Shown here piece after piece: positions 44,217 to 52,170 of a stretch of DNA of 64,000 nt. How positions within the stretch are numbered: position 1 is the stretch's first letter; each line of letters starts with the position of its first letter. A model generated the notes under the pieces. The model had not been told where the DNA came from and searched no databases. It saw nothing but the letters and a program-made list of their open reading frames with translations. Both the position numbers and the translations under genes were made by a program. The stretch is from Roseinatronobacter ekhonensis (GTDB taxonomy: Bacteria; Pseudomonadota; Alphaproteobacteria; Rhodobacterales; Rhodobacteraceae). The stretch covers positions 124,001-188,000 of the forward strand of contig NZ_UIHC01000001.1 of NCBI RefSeq assembly GCF_900499075.1, in the 5' to 3' direction.

Positions 44217-44702
44217 ACAGCTTCTCCTCGTTCTGTCGTATCCCAAGACGGGATTGCCTTGGGGCGTTCAGCCAGGTCTTCCAGTTTTCGGCTGTCGCAG
44301 ACGCACGGGGCCGTTGTAGAAACTCTGTCTTCACCCGAAAATGGTGCCACAGCCGCGAAAAAAGGCAAGGATTTCGTTGAAACGGGCGGATTTTGCAGCC
44401 CATTCCGCCGTTTTCACACGCATTTTTCGAACGGTTCCGCGCGCGCTTAACATGTTCTGATTCGAGTTCTATTCGCATCAATATGGGAAATACCTTGACT
44501 TTTCGCGCTTCGGCGCGCATCTGCATCCCAACCGCAAACGTGCCGCGTGAGCACTGACAAGGTTTGCGACAGGGGCGTGCTGCCCCAAAAACAGCTTCCC
44601 GACATCACGCGTGGGGGGCGGCGTCCATGTTTGGCGCCCCCAACCGTCCCCAAGAAAATGGGGCATTTTTGGCTGCGTTCGCGTGCCATGAGAGGACTTA
44701 TC
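44217..44702. other. Gene-free region with a structured leader in front of the helicase
   Basis: About 485 bases between divergent csp and helicase genes. On the plus strand it contains four stem-loops: a 5-bp stem capped by a TTCG tetraloop (44504-44517); GGGGC/GCCCC (44572-44586); a 7-bp stem with a 14-base loop (44614-44641); and CCCCA/TGGGG (44648-44663) followed by CATTTTT. The last resembles an intrinsic terminator only 20 bases before the helicase ribosome site. No small gene is convincing here. Confidence 0.55.
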
Positions 44703-45986
44703 TTGACTGATTTCACCATGTTCGGCCTGCGCCCCCTTTTGACCGCAGGGTTGGAAGCCCAAGGGCTGGACAAGCCGACCCCGATCCAGGCCCGCGCCAT
44801 CCCGCTGGTCATGCAGGGCCGTGACCTGCTGGGGCTGGCGCAAACCGGCACCGGCAAAACCTTGGCCTTTGGCCTGCCCATCCTGCACGAAGTGCTGGGT
44901 GCGGGCCGTCCCAATCCTAAAACAACGCAGGCGCTAATCCTTGCGCCCACGCGCGAGTTGGTGAACCAGATTGCCGCGACGCTGGACGCATTTGCGCGCA
45001 AATCGCCTGTGAAGGTGATGCGCGTTGTCGGTGGCGCGGGGATCAACCCGCAGATTCAGAAATTGGCCAAGGGGACCGATATTCTGGTCGCCACCCCCGG
45101 TCGTTTGTTGGACCTGCTGGACCGCCGCGCGCTGACGCTGGCGGAAACCCGCATGCTGGTGCTGGACGAAGCTGATCAGATGCTCGACCTTGGGTTCATT
45201 CACGCGCTGCGCAAGATTGCGGCGCTGCTGCCGCGCGAGCGCCAGACGCTGATGTTCTCGGCCACAATGTCGAAGCAGATGAACGAGATCGCTGCTGCCT
45301 ATCTGGATCGCCCCGAGCGGATCGAGGTCTCAGCCCCCGGCAAGCCCGCCGACAAGGTCACGCAAGCCGTGCATTTCGTGTCGCAGGGTGACAAGGCCAA
45401 GCTGTTGGCCAGCTACCTTGAGAAACACACCGATGACTTGGCGCTGGTGTTTTCCCGCACCAAGCACGGTGCGGAAAAGCTGATGAAGCTGCTGAACACA
45501 TGGGGCCTGTCCGCAGGGTCCATCCACGGCAACAAAAGCCAAGGCCAGCGTGAGCGCACCTTGGCTGCCTTCCGTGCTGGTGAAATCAAGGTGCTGGTCG
45601 CGACCGATGTTGCGGCGCGCGGCATCGACATTCCCGATATGGGCCATGTTTATAACTACGACCTGCCGGAAGTGCCGGAAAACTACGTCCACCGCATTGG
45701 CCGCACCGCGCGGGCAGGGGCCTCTGGCCGCGCGCTTGCATTTTGCGCCCCGGCCGAGATGGAAGATCTGCGCGCCATCGAAAAGCTGATGAAGTTCAGC
45801 ATGAAGGTCGAAGGTGGCGTGCCGTGGTCCGCCGATCTGGCCGGGCCTGCACGGGCCGAGCAGCGCAAGCGCGGGCAACCGCAACAGCGCCGCAAGCCGC
45901 AAGGCGCAGGCGGCGCGAGGGGCGACAAGCCGAAGGCCAAGGCGCCGGGTGCTGGCGGCGGTCAGAAGCGCCGTCGCTTCGGATAA
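44703..45986 (+). CDS. DEAD-box ATP-dependent RNA helicase
   Basis: A 427-residue RhlE-type RNA helicase. All motifs are intact: Q motif KPTPIQARAI, AQTGTGKT, PTRELVNQ, DEAD, SAT, ARGIDIP and HRIGRTARAG. The C-terminal tail of about 60 residues is basic and rich in Gly, Gln, Arg and Lys. I assign the start to TTG 44703 (translated Met-TDFTMFGL) because AGAGGA lies 6-7 bases upstream; ATG 44688 has no such site and ATG 44718 is further downstream. Long leader structures upstream suggest regulated expression, perhaps with temperature. Confidence 0.92.
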   Translation: MTDFTMFGLRPLLTAGLEAQGLDKPTPIQARAIPLVMQGRDLLGLAQTGTGKTLAFGLPILHEVLGAGRPNPKTTQALILAPTRELVNQIAATLDAFARKSPVKVMRVVGGAGINPQIQKLAKGTDILVATPGRLLDLLDRRALTLAETRMLVLDEADQMLDLGFIHALRKIAALLPRERQTLMFSATMSKQMNEIAAAYLDRPERIEVSAPGKPADKVTQAVHFVSQGDKAKLLASYLEKHTDDLALVFSRTKHGAEKLMKLLNTWGLSAGSIHGNKSQGQRERTLAAFRAGEIKVLVATDVAARGIDIPDMGHVYNYDLPEVPENYVHRIGRTARAGASGRALAFCAPAEMEDLRAIEKLMKFSMKVEGGVPWSADLAGPARAEQRKRGQPQQRRKPQGAGGARGDKPKAKAPGAGGGQKRRRFG

Positions 45987-45988
45987 GT

Positions 45989-46021
45989 AAAAAGGCGCGA
46001 GGGGAAACCTCGCGCCTTTTT
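45989..46021. terminator. Bidirectional terminator between helicase and soxG
   Basis: A stem of at least nine GC-rich pairs (GGCGCGAGG with CCTCGCGCC, within 45994-46017) is flanked by five A on the left and five T on the right. It serves the convergent helicase and soxG genes. Confidence 0.9.
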
Positions 46022-46028
46022 CGTTTCG

Positions 46029-46589
46029 TCAAGCGTATAGTTTCGGTTCCGATCCCGGTTGCGCGGCCCGTGACAGCAGATCGAACATGTATTGCGCGAC
46101 CGAGCGGAAGCAGACCAGCGTCATCTCGCCTTCGCCCGACACCCAGATCGCGGCGGCCACCTGTGCCGCCCGCGTGCGGCGAATGTCGCCTGTTGTCATC
46201 GCGCCGAAATCCACCGGGCAAAGCTTGGCCAGCGCATCGCCTGCCTGCGCACCGGTCACGGTAAACACGGCCCGCGCATCCGAGACATTGGCGACAGTAG
46301 CGAATTGACCCGAAAGCGCTGTTGCGAGGGACGCAGTCAAGGCAGGCGCGTCGGCATAGTCGCACAGGATCAACAGCTCATCGGGCGACATCCAGGCAAC
46401 GGCCTTGGCCCCCGCTTGCTCCACCCGGCGCTGTGCCGGGATCGCGCAGCCTGTCGCGTCCTTCACCGCCCCGGCCAAGCCTGCCAGATCGCCGCGCACG
46501 GTGATCATGCCGCGCAAGCCCGCTTCCGCGACGGTGACAAAGCCCTCATATGCTGCGCCGGGCAGAGCGCTTTGTGCCAGTTCAGACAT
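46029..46589 (-). CDS. soxG: Sarcosine oxidase gamma subunit
   Basis: A 186-residue subunit of heterotetrameric sarcosine oxidase. The SoxG pattern includes CDYADAPALTASLATAL, DARAVFTVTGAQAGDAL and KLCPVDFG. It forms part of the cytoplasmic complex and resembles the tetrahydrofolate-binding GcvT fold. The ATG at 46589 lies 8 bases inside the end of soxA. It is the last gene of the sox operon, just before the terminator. The longer frame lies within soxA and is not used. Confidence 0.93.
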   Translation of the reverse strand: MSELAQSALPGAAYEGFVTVAEAGLRGMITVRGDLAGLAGAVKDATGCAIPAQRRVEQAGAKAVAWMSPDELLILCDYADAPALTASLATALSGQFATVANVSDARAVFTVTGAQAGDALAKLCPVDFGAMTTGDIRRTRAAQVAAAIWVSGEGEMTLVCFRSVAQYMFDLLSRAAQPGSEPKLYA

Positions 46590-49500
46590 TTTGCTTTGCC
46601 CCTTCCTTGTCATACAGAACCGGGTCGACAATCCGCACCTTGATGCGGGCATCCCCCGTGCCTGCGAATTCCAGAACCTCGCCCATGCGGTCCGGCCCGT
46701 AGCGCACCAGCCCCATGGCAATGCCGCGCTTCAAGGTGGCGGAATAATAGGTCGAAGTCACACGCCCTTCGGTTTCCGCCTGCTTATTGGCGGTCTTGCC
46801 GCCCGTCACGGCCAAAGCGCCATGTGGCAGAACAGAGCCGTCCAGTGTTTCCAGACCAACCAACTTCCAGCGGTCGGGGTGGATCATGGCCTCGCGCTCC
46901 ATCCCGCGTTTACCGAGGAAATCGTCCTTCTTCTTGCTGATCGCCCAGTTCAGGTTCAGGTCCTGCGGGATGACCGTGCCATCGGTTTCATCGCCAATCA
47001 TGATGAACCCCTTCTCGGCGCGCAGAATGTGCAGGGCTTCGGTGCCGTAGGGCATGACGCCCAGATCAGCCCCTTCGGCCAACAGTTTGTCCCAGAAGGC
47101 GCGGCCTTGACCTGCGGGCACGGCAACTTCGAAGCTCAACTCACCCGAGAAGCTGATGCGGAACACACGCGCGTCGAACCCGCCCAGTTTGCCCTCAGAC
47201 CATTCCATGAATTTCAGCGTATCGGCGCTCACATCCATTCCGCCAAAGCGTTCCAGAAGTTGCCGCGCTTTCGGCCCAACCACGGCGATTTGCGCGAATT
47301 GCTCTGTCAGGTTGACGGTGTGAACCTTCCAGTCCCACCATTCGCATTGCAGCCAGTCTTCCATCCAGCCATGCACATGGTCCGCGCCGCCCGACGTGGT
47401 GTGTACCAAGAACGCATCGTCAGACAGCCGCGCCACGACACCGTCATCCATCAGGAAGCCGTTTTCGTTGCACATCAGCCCGTAGCGGCATTTGCCGGGT
47501 TTCAGATTGCTCATCATGTTGGTGTAGAACATGTCCATGAACCGCCCCGCATCCGGCCCTTGGACAAGGATCTTGCCAAGGGTGGACGCATCCAGCAGGC
47601 CGGTATTTGTGCGCGCGTTGGCCACTTCGCGATTGACAGATGCGTGCCGGTCCTCGCCCGCGCGCAGGTAGGTATAGGGCCTGCGCCATTGGCCGACGGG
47701 TTCCGGGTCGGAGCCGTTGCTGTCGTGCCAGTCCTGAATGGGCGAGCGGCGCAGCGGTTGAAAGGTGCTGCCCGTCGCCTCGCCCGCGATCGCGCCGATG
47801 GAAATGGGCGTGTAGGGCGGGCGGAAGGTGGTCGTACCGGTGGCCGGAATGGGCTGACCCAATGCGTCTGATAGGATGGCTAGGCCGTTGATATTGCTCA
47901 GCTTGCCTTGGTCTGTTGCCATGCCAAGAGTGGTATAGCGCTTGGTGTGTTCAACGCTCTGATACCCCTCACGCGCCGCCAATTGCACGTCGGCCACTTT
48001 CACGTCGTTCTGGAAATCGAGCCACATCTTCATGCGCAACTCGTATTCCGCGTTGCGCGGCATCATCCAGACGGCGTCCATCGGGGCCATGTCGGGGGCG
48101 CTGTCGGCTGATGGGGCGGTGGCATTGCCCGTGGCCCCGGTGGCACGGGCGGCGGCCAGAGCGGCCTCATGCGCACTGCTCAGCACTGCGCCCATATCGC
48201 CATTGGCGGACCCGCACACCGTTACGAAGCCCGCGCCATCTGTGCCTAAGGGCGGGCGGGCGGCATCGGGGCGGAAGAAATGGTTGGCTTCGTCCCAGAG
48301 CAGCTTGCCGCCGCAATGCGACCAAAGATGCACGACCGGCGACCAGCCGCCGGACATGGCGACCGCGTCGCAGTCGAATTTTTCCGTGAACGCGGTGCCC
48401 TTGCTGTCGATGCGGCAAATCTCGACGCTTGTCACCTGCTTGCTGCCCTTGACCTTGCGGATACCCTTGCCGGTCAGCACGGTGATCCCGGCCGCGCGGG
48501 CCTCTGCCACCAGCGGGCCGTTGGCCTCTGCGCGGGCATCGACCACGGCGGGGACACCAACGCCCGCGCGCCGTAGCGCGATAGCCGTGCGGTAGGCGTC
48601 GTCGTTATTCGTGACAACGACCACGGATTGCCCCGGCGCGACGGCGTAATTCACGACATAATCGCGCACAGCACTGGCCAGCATCACGCCCGGCAGGTCA
48701 TTGCCCGCAAACGACAAAGGCCGTTCAATCGCGCCCGTGGCCGTCACGATCTGGCCCGCGCGCATCCGCCATAGCCGGTGGCGGGGGGCATCGGTGCCGG
48801 GGGCGTGGTCCGACACGCGCTCATAGCCGAGCACATAGCCGTGGTCATGCACGCCCGCGCCCATGCAGCGCAGCCGTAGATGGACGTTGTCCATGCTTTC
48901 CAGCTTGGCAACGGTCGCTTTTACCCAAGCATCCGCATCCTGCCCGTCAATGGTCACGCCATCCACCGGCGCGCGGCCGCCCCAATGCACGGTCTGCTCC
49001 CAAAGCGCCACGCGGGCACCGGCCTCTGCCGCCGAAAGCGCCGCTTGCAGACCCGCAATGCCGCCACCAATGACCAGCACATCGCAAAACGCATAAAGCT
49101 GCTCATAGCGGTCGGGGTCGCGGGCATCATGCGCGGGGGCTTTGCCAAGGCCCGCCGATTTGCGGATGATCGGTTCATACACATGCTTCCAGAACGCGCG
49201 CGGGCGCAGGAAGGTTTTGTAATAGAACCCCGCCGTCAGAAATTGCGGAACAAGGCTGTTCACCGCCAGCAGGTCGTATTCAAGGCTGGGCCAATGGTTC
49301 TGCGTCTCGGCACTTAGCCCGTCGAAAACCTCGGTCGTGGTCACGCGCTGGTTCGGCTCATACCGATCACCCTTGCCCAGCCCGACAAGCGCGTTGGGTT
49401 CCTCGGCCCCGCTGGCCACCACACCGCGCGGGCGGTGGTATTTGAACGACCGGCCAAGCAAAGTCTGGCCATTGGCTAGCAGGCTCGCGGCCAAAGTCTC

Positions 49501-49596
49501 GCCCGCAAAGCCTGTCATATGCTTGCCGTTGAAGGTGAATTTCACATCGCGGGCGCGGTCGATCAATCGGCCGCCGGTGGCAAGACGATGGCTCAT
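46582..49596 (-). CDS. soxA: Sarcosine oxidase alpha subunit
   Basis: A 1004-residue subunit. The N-terminal 100 residues are a ferredoxin-like (Fer2_4) domain, followed by an NAD-binding domain (VLVIGGGIAGLQAAL at about 173-187), a central region with a second dinucleotide-type fold, and a C-terminal GcvT-like domain that passes one-carbon units to tetrahydrofolate (LKFMEWSEGKLGGFDARVF). With the other subunits it oxidises sarcosine to glycine, 5,10-methylene-THF and hydrogen peroxide. The length is normal. It overlaps soxD by four bases at its start. Confidence 0.97.
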   Translation of the reverse strand: MSHRLATGGRLIDRARDVKFTFNGKHMTGFAGETLAASLLANGQTLLGRSFKYHRPRGVVASGAEEPNALVGLGKGDRYEPNQRVTTTEVFDGLSAETQNHWPSLEYDLLAVNSLVPQFLTAGFYYKTFLRPRAFWKHVYEPIIRKSAGLGKAPAHDARDPDRYEQLYAFCDVLVIGGGIAGLQAALSAAEAGARVALWEQTVHWGGRAPVDGVTIDGQDADAWVKATVAKLESMDNVHLRLRCMGAGVHDHGYVLGYERVSDHAPGTDAPRHRLWRMRAGQIVTATGAIERPLSFAGNDLPGVMLASAVRDYVVNYAVAPGQSVVVVTNNDDAYRTAIALRRAGVGVPAVVDARAEANGPLVAEARAAGITVLTGKGIRKVKGSKQVTSVEICRIDSKGTAFTEKFDCDAVAMSGGWSPVVHLWSHCGGKLLWDEANHFFRPDAARPPLGTDGAGFVTVCGSANGDMGAVLSSAHEAALAAARATGATGNATAPSADSAPDMAPMDAVWMMPRNAEYELRMKMWLDFQNDVKVADVQLAAREGYQSVEHTKRYTTLGMATDQGKLSNINGLAILSDALGQPIPATGTTTFRPPYTPISIGAIAGEATGSTFQPLRRSPIQDWHDSNGSDPEPVGQWRRPYTYLRAGEDRHASVNREVANARTNTGLLDASTLGKILVQGPDAGRFMDMFYTNMMSNLKPGKCRYGLMCNENGFLMDDGVVARLSDDAFLVHTTSGGADHVHGWMEDWLQCEWWDWKVHTVNLTEQFAQIAVVGPKARQLLERFGGMDVSADTLKFMEWSEGKLGGFDARVFRISFSGELSFEVAVPAGQGRAFWDKLLAEGADLGVMPYGTEALHILRAEKGFIMIGDETDGTVIPQDLNLNWAISKKKDDFLGKRGMEREAMIHPDRWKLVGLETLDGSVLPHGALAVTGGKTANKQAETEGRVTSTYYSATLKRGIAMGLVRYGPDRMGEVLEFAGTGDARIKVRIVDPVLYDKEGAKQNV

Positions 49597-49916
49597 GCGA
49601 ACCCCTCCCAGTCTGGACGTTTTGCCTTGATGGCTGCGACAATTTCGGCAGGCGGTTCAAGCGTTTGGGCGGGGTAGGTGCCGAAAACTTCCAGCGTCAT
49701 GGTGCAGCGCGCGGCCAGAAACCACTTGCCGCAGCCATAGGCATGCCGCCAGCGTTCGAAATGCACGCCGCGCGGGTTCTTGCGGTTGAACATGTAGCTG
49801 TCGAACTCGGCATCCGAGGAACCGGGGCCGGAGCGCTTCAGATGCGCTTCACCACCGGGAGCGAATTCGGTTTCTTCGGCGGTAACACCGCAACACGGGC
49901 ATGTCAGCAGTAGCAT
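49593..49916 (-). CDS. soxD: Sarcosine oxidase delta subunit
   Basis: A 107-residue zinc-binding subunit. Cys6 and Cys9 in LTCPCCG and the later His and Cys in RHAYGCGKW (about residues 57-63) are the expected zinc ligands. The middle contains SSDAEFDSYMFNRKNPRGVH, typical of SoxD. The small gene at 49953 lies 36 bases upstream, and soxA follows with a four-base overlap. Confidence 0.95.
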   Translation of the reverse strand: MLLLTCPCCGVTAEETEFAPGGEAHLKRSGPGSSDAEFDSYMFNRKNPRGVHFERWRHAYGCGKWFLAARCTMTLEVFGTYPAQTLEPPAEIVAAIKAKRPDWEGFA

Positions 49917-49952
49917 GGCGCGCCTTTCATGCGGCGCGCGGGCAAGCGCGCC

Positions 49953-50141
49953 TTATTCGACAGGGATGGAATAGGCTTGCGGGGCGCTGGACGCATGGCT
50001 GTCCGACAACCCGCCGATCCGAGGGGCGAGCACAAGACCCGCGACCAGAAGCGGAATGAGAATGCCAAAGGCAAGGCCGCCCACGCGCTGCGGGTTGCGC
50101 AGGATGGCATCGGCAAATCGGGTAATGAATGTGAAACGCAT
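49953..50141 (-). CDS. Small single-span membrane protein inside the sox operon
   Basis: A 62-residue protein I do not recognise. Residues 1-20 are amphipathic (FITRFADAILRNPQR), and one hydrophobic segment covers about 21-40 (GGLAFGILIPLLVAGLVLAP). The C-terminal 20 residues are polar. An AGAGGACAG ribosome site lies just before ATG 50141, which supports a real gene. It is between soxB and soxD, on the same strand. The longer frame upstream includes part of the soxB remnant and should be ignored. Confidence 0.6.
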   Translation of the reverse strand: MRFTFITRFADAILRNPQRVGGLAFGILIPLLVAGLVLAPRIGGLSDSHASSAPQAYSIPVE

Positions 50142-50232
50142 GGTACTGTCCTCTGTTCCGTCGGGAACATATGTAAGGACGGATGCGGCCATGTCACCCC
50201 CAACCCGGTGGAATTGCGCGGAAAATGGCCCA

Positions 50233-50325
50233 TCAATGCGCCACCCCCGCCGCCACGCTTTCGTCAATGAAGCGCCCCTCGCGGAAGCGGTGCATACTGA
50301 ACGCCTCCGCCAGCAGCCCCGGTTC
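50233..50325 (-). pseudogene. Duplicated 3' end of soxB
   Basis: This stretch repeats the last 93 bases of soxB (50708-50800) in the same orientation at an offset of 475 bases, with no gap and about 11 mismatches by eye. Translated, it reads EPGLLAEAFSMHRFREGR and on to the same GVAH end and stop, against EPGPLAEAFSMYRFREGR in soxB. It is fused in frame to unrelated upstream codons, giving a 50-residue frame from an ATG at 50385; whether that is expressed is unknown. It is most simply the remnant of a duplication or of a second soxB. Confidence 0.8.
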
Positions 50326-50468
50326 ACTTGTGGAGAAATCAGTCTCGGCGTCAGCGAAACAATAGGCCCAGGTCAGGATCAGCATGGATGCGTTCCCCGG
50401 CAGTTGAATTGAAGGCGGCCAGATGTGATGATACCGTGACGGAAATGCTGGCGCAAAAGGGTCACGAC

Positions 50469-50684
50469 ATGGATTGGGGCTGGATTGGCTTGGGCTTTGT
50501 GTTCGTGTGTCTTATCGCCGGGCTGGTTTTGCGGATCAAAGAGATCAAGCGCACCGGTATGACCGGATGGACCCACAATAACGCACAGATCTGGGCCGCG
50601 GATGCCTCTGCGCGTGAGGCCGAGCGCAAGGCCAAGGCTCTTCGTGCCGCGCAAAGCGACCGTCCGGACCAGCGCGATAGCTGA
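50469..50684 (+). CDS. Small membrane protein, antisense to the sox operon
   Basis: A 71-residue protein with one hydrophobic segment at the N-terminus (about residues 4-20, WIGLGFVFVCLIAGLVL). The rest is basic and helical, with the C-terminal AREAERKAKALRAAQ probably forming a short coil. Codon use is GC-rich at third positions, as in its neighbours. ATG 50469 has AAAAGGG upstream at a reasonable distance. I do not recognise the family. It lies between the two copies of the soxB 3' end, on the opposite strand to all sox genes. Confidence 0.55.
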   Translation: MDWGWIGLGFVFVCLIAGLVLRIKEIKRTGMTGWTHNNAQIWAADASAREAERKAKALRAAQSDRPDQRDS

Positions 50685-50707
50685 TTGCAGCGTTTGCGTC
50701 TCGGCCA

Positions 50708-51955
50708 TCAATGCGCCACCCCTGCCGCAACGCTTTCGTCAATGAACCGCCCCTCGCGGAAGCGGTACATGCTGAACGCCTCGGCCAATGGTCCCGGCTC
50801 GCCGTTGGCGACCAGTTCGGCCATGGCATAGCCGGACCCCGGCGTGGCCTTGAACCCGCCTGTACCCCAGCCGCAATTGATAAAGCAGTTGCCCAAGGGC
50901 GTTTTCGAGATGATGGGCGAGCGGTCGCCGGTCATGTCCACGATCCCGCCCCATTGGCGCAGCATTTTAAGGCGCGACACCATCGGGAAGGTTTCGACCA
51001 AAGCGCGCACCGTTTCCTCTATGTGGTGCCACGAACCGCGCTGCGTGTAGTTGTTGAACCCGTCCGCGCCGCCGCCGATGACCATTTCGCCCTTGTCGGA
51101 TTGCGACATGTAGCCGTGCACGGTGTTGGCCATGACCACCACATCCATACAGGGTTTGATGGGTTCCGACACCAGCGCTTGCAACGCGACTGATTCCACC
51201 GGCAGACGAAAGCCCGCCATATCGGCCAGCGCGCCCGAATGGCCCGCAACCACGATGCCCAGCTTCTTGCAGCCGATGGTGCCCTTGGTGGTGTTGACCG
51301 CCGTTACCTCGCCGCCGACAGATTCGACGCCCGTGACCGCGCATTGCTCGATCACATGCATGCCCATGTCGGAACACGCCCGCGCATAGCCCCATGCCAG
51401 CGCATCATGCCGCGCAGTGCCCGCGCGCGCCTGCCACAGCGCGCCCAGAACCGGGTAGCGCGGGCCGTCCAGGTTGATGATCGGGACCAGCTTTTTCACC
51501 TCTGCGGGCTGGATGAAGCGGGTTTCCACCCCTTGCAGGGCATTGGCGCGCTCGGTGCGCAGGTAGCCACGCTTTTCGTGTTCGGTCTGGGCCAGCATCA
51601 TCACGCCGCGCGGGCTGAACATGACATTGTAGTTCAGATCCTGCGACATGGTTTCATACAGGCTGCGCGATTTTTCATAGATCGCGGCAGACGGGTCTTG
51701 CAGGTAGTTTGACCGGATGATCGTGGTGTTGCGGCCTGTGTTGCCGCCGCCCAACCAGCCTTTTTCGATGATCGCTACGTTCTTGATGCCGTAGCGCTTG
51801 CCCAGAAAATACGCCGTAGCCAAGCCATGCCCACCCGCGCCAACGATGATCACGTCATAGGATGCGCGCGGCTCCGGGCTGGCCCAGGCGCGGCCCCAGC
51901 CGGTATGCTGGCGAAACGCCTCTCGGGCGATGGCGAATGCGGAATAATGTTTCAT
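50708..51955 (-). CDS. soxB: Sarcosine oxidase beta subunit
   Basis: A 415-residue FAD-dependent subunit of the DAO fold that carries out the oxidation of sarcosine. The FAD-binding VIIVGAGGHGLATAYFLG is at about residues 35-52. The His in GTARHDALAWGYAR is in the region of covalent FMN attachment in this family. The C-terminal GWGTGGFKATPGSGYAMAEL is the conserved FAD/active-site segment. It is the first gene of the operon. Its 3' end is partly repeated 475 bases downstream. Confidence 0.96.
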   Translation of the reverse strand: MKHYSAFAIAREAFRQHTGWGRAWASPEPRASYDVIIVGAGGHGLATAYFLGKRYGIKNVAIIEKGWLGGGNTGRNTTIIRSNYLQDPSAAIYEKSRSLYETMSQDLNYNVMFSPRGVMMLAQTEHEKRGYLRTERANALQGVETRFIQPAEVKKLVPIINLDGPRYPVLGALWQARAGTARHDALAWGYARACSDMGMHVIEQCAVTGVESVGGEVTAVNTTKGTIGCKKLGIVVAGHSGALADMAGFRLPVESVALQALVSEPIKPCMDVVVMANTVHGYMSQSDKGEMVIGGGADGFNNYTQRGSWHHIEETVRALVETFPMVSRLKMLRQWGGIVDMTGDRSPIISKTPLGNCFINCGWGTGGFKATPGSGYAMAELVANGEPGPLAEAFSMYRFREGRFIDESVAAGVAH

Positions 51956-52170
51956 GGGCGGACACTCCGAGCTCTTGCTGTCTTCTGGACCAGTGGCGCA
52001 GAGCGCGGTTATCCAGAAACGTCATGTTCAGGGCGAAAACCGAAATCGTCCTGTGCCGCGGCGCATGGTCGCATTCGGGGGCGGGCTGACGTGTCTGTGA
52101 CCCGTTTTCGCTTTTGCGCGTCTGTCTGGAAGGTTACAGAACTGAAGGAGATACGGGAAGGGCACCACAG

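Noticed and set aside
44495-44523. TTGACT as a -35 box for the helicase
   Set aside because: The hexamer at the expected -10 distance (CATCTG) is poor, and the spacer is a strong hairpin.
46405-47871. 488-codon plus-strand frame opposite soxA
   Set aside because: No ribosome site or domain; composition is that of a reverse reading of soxA.
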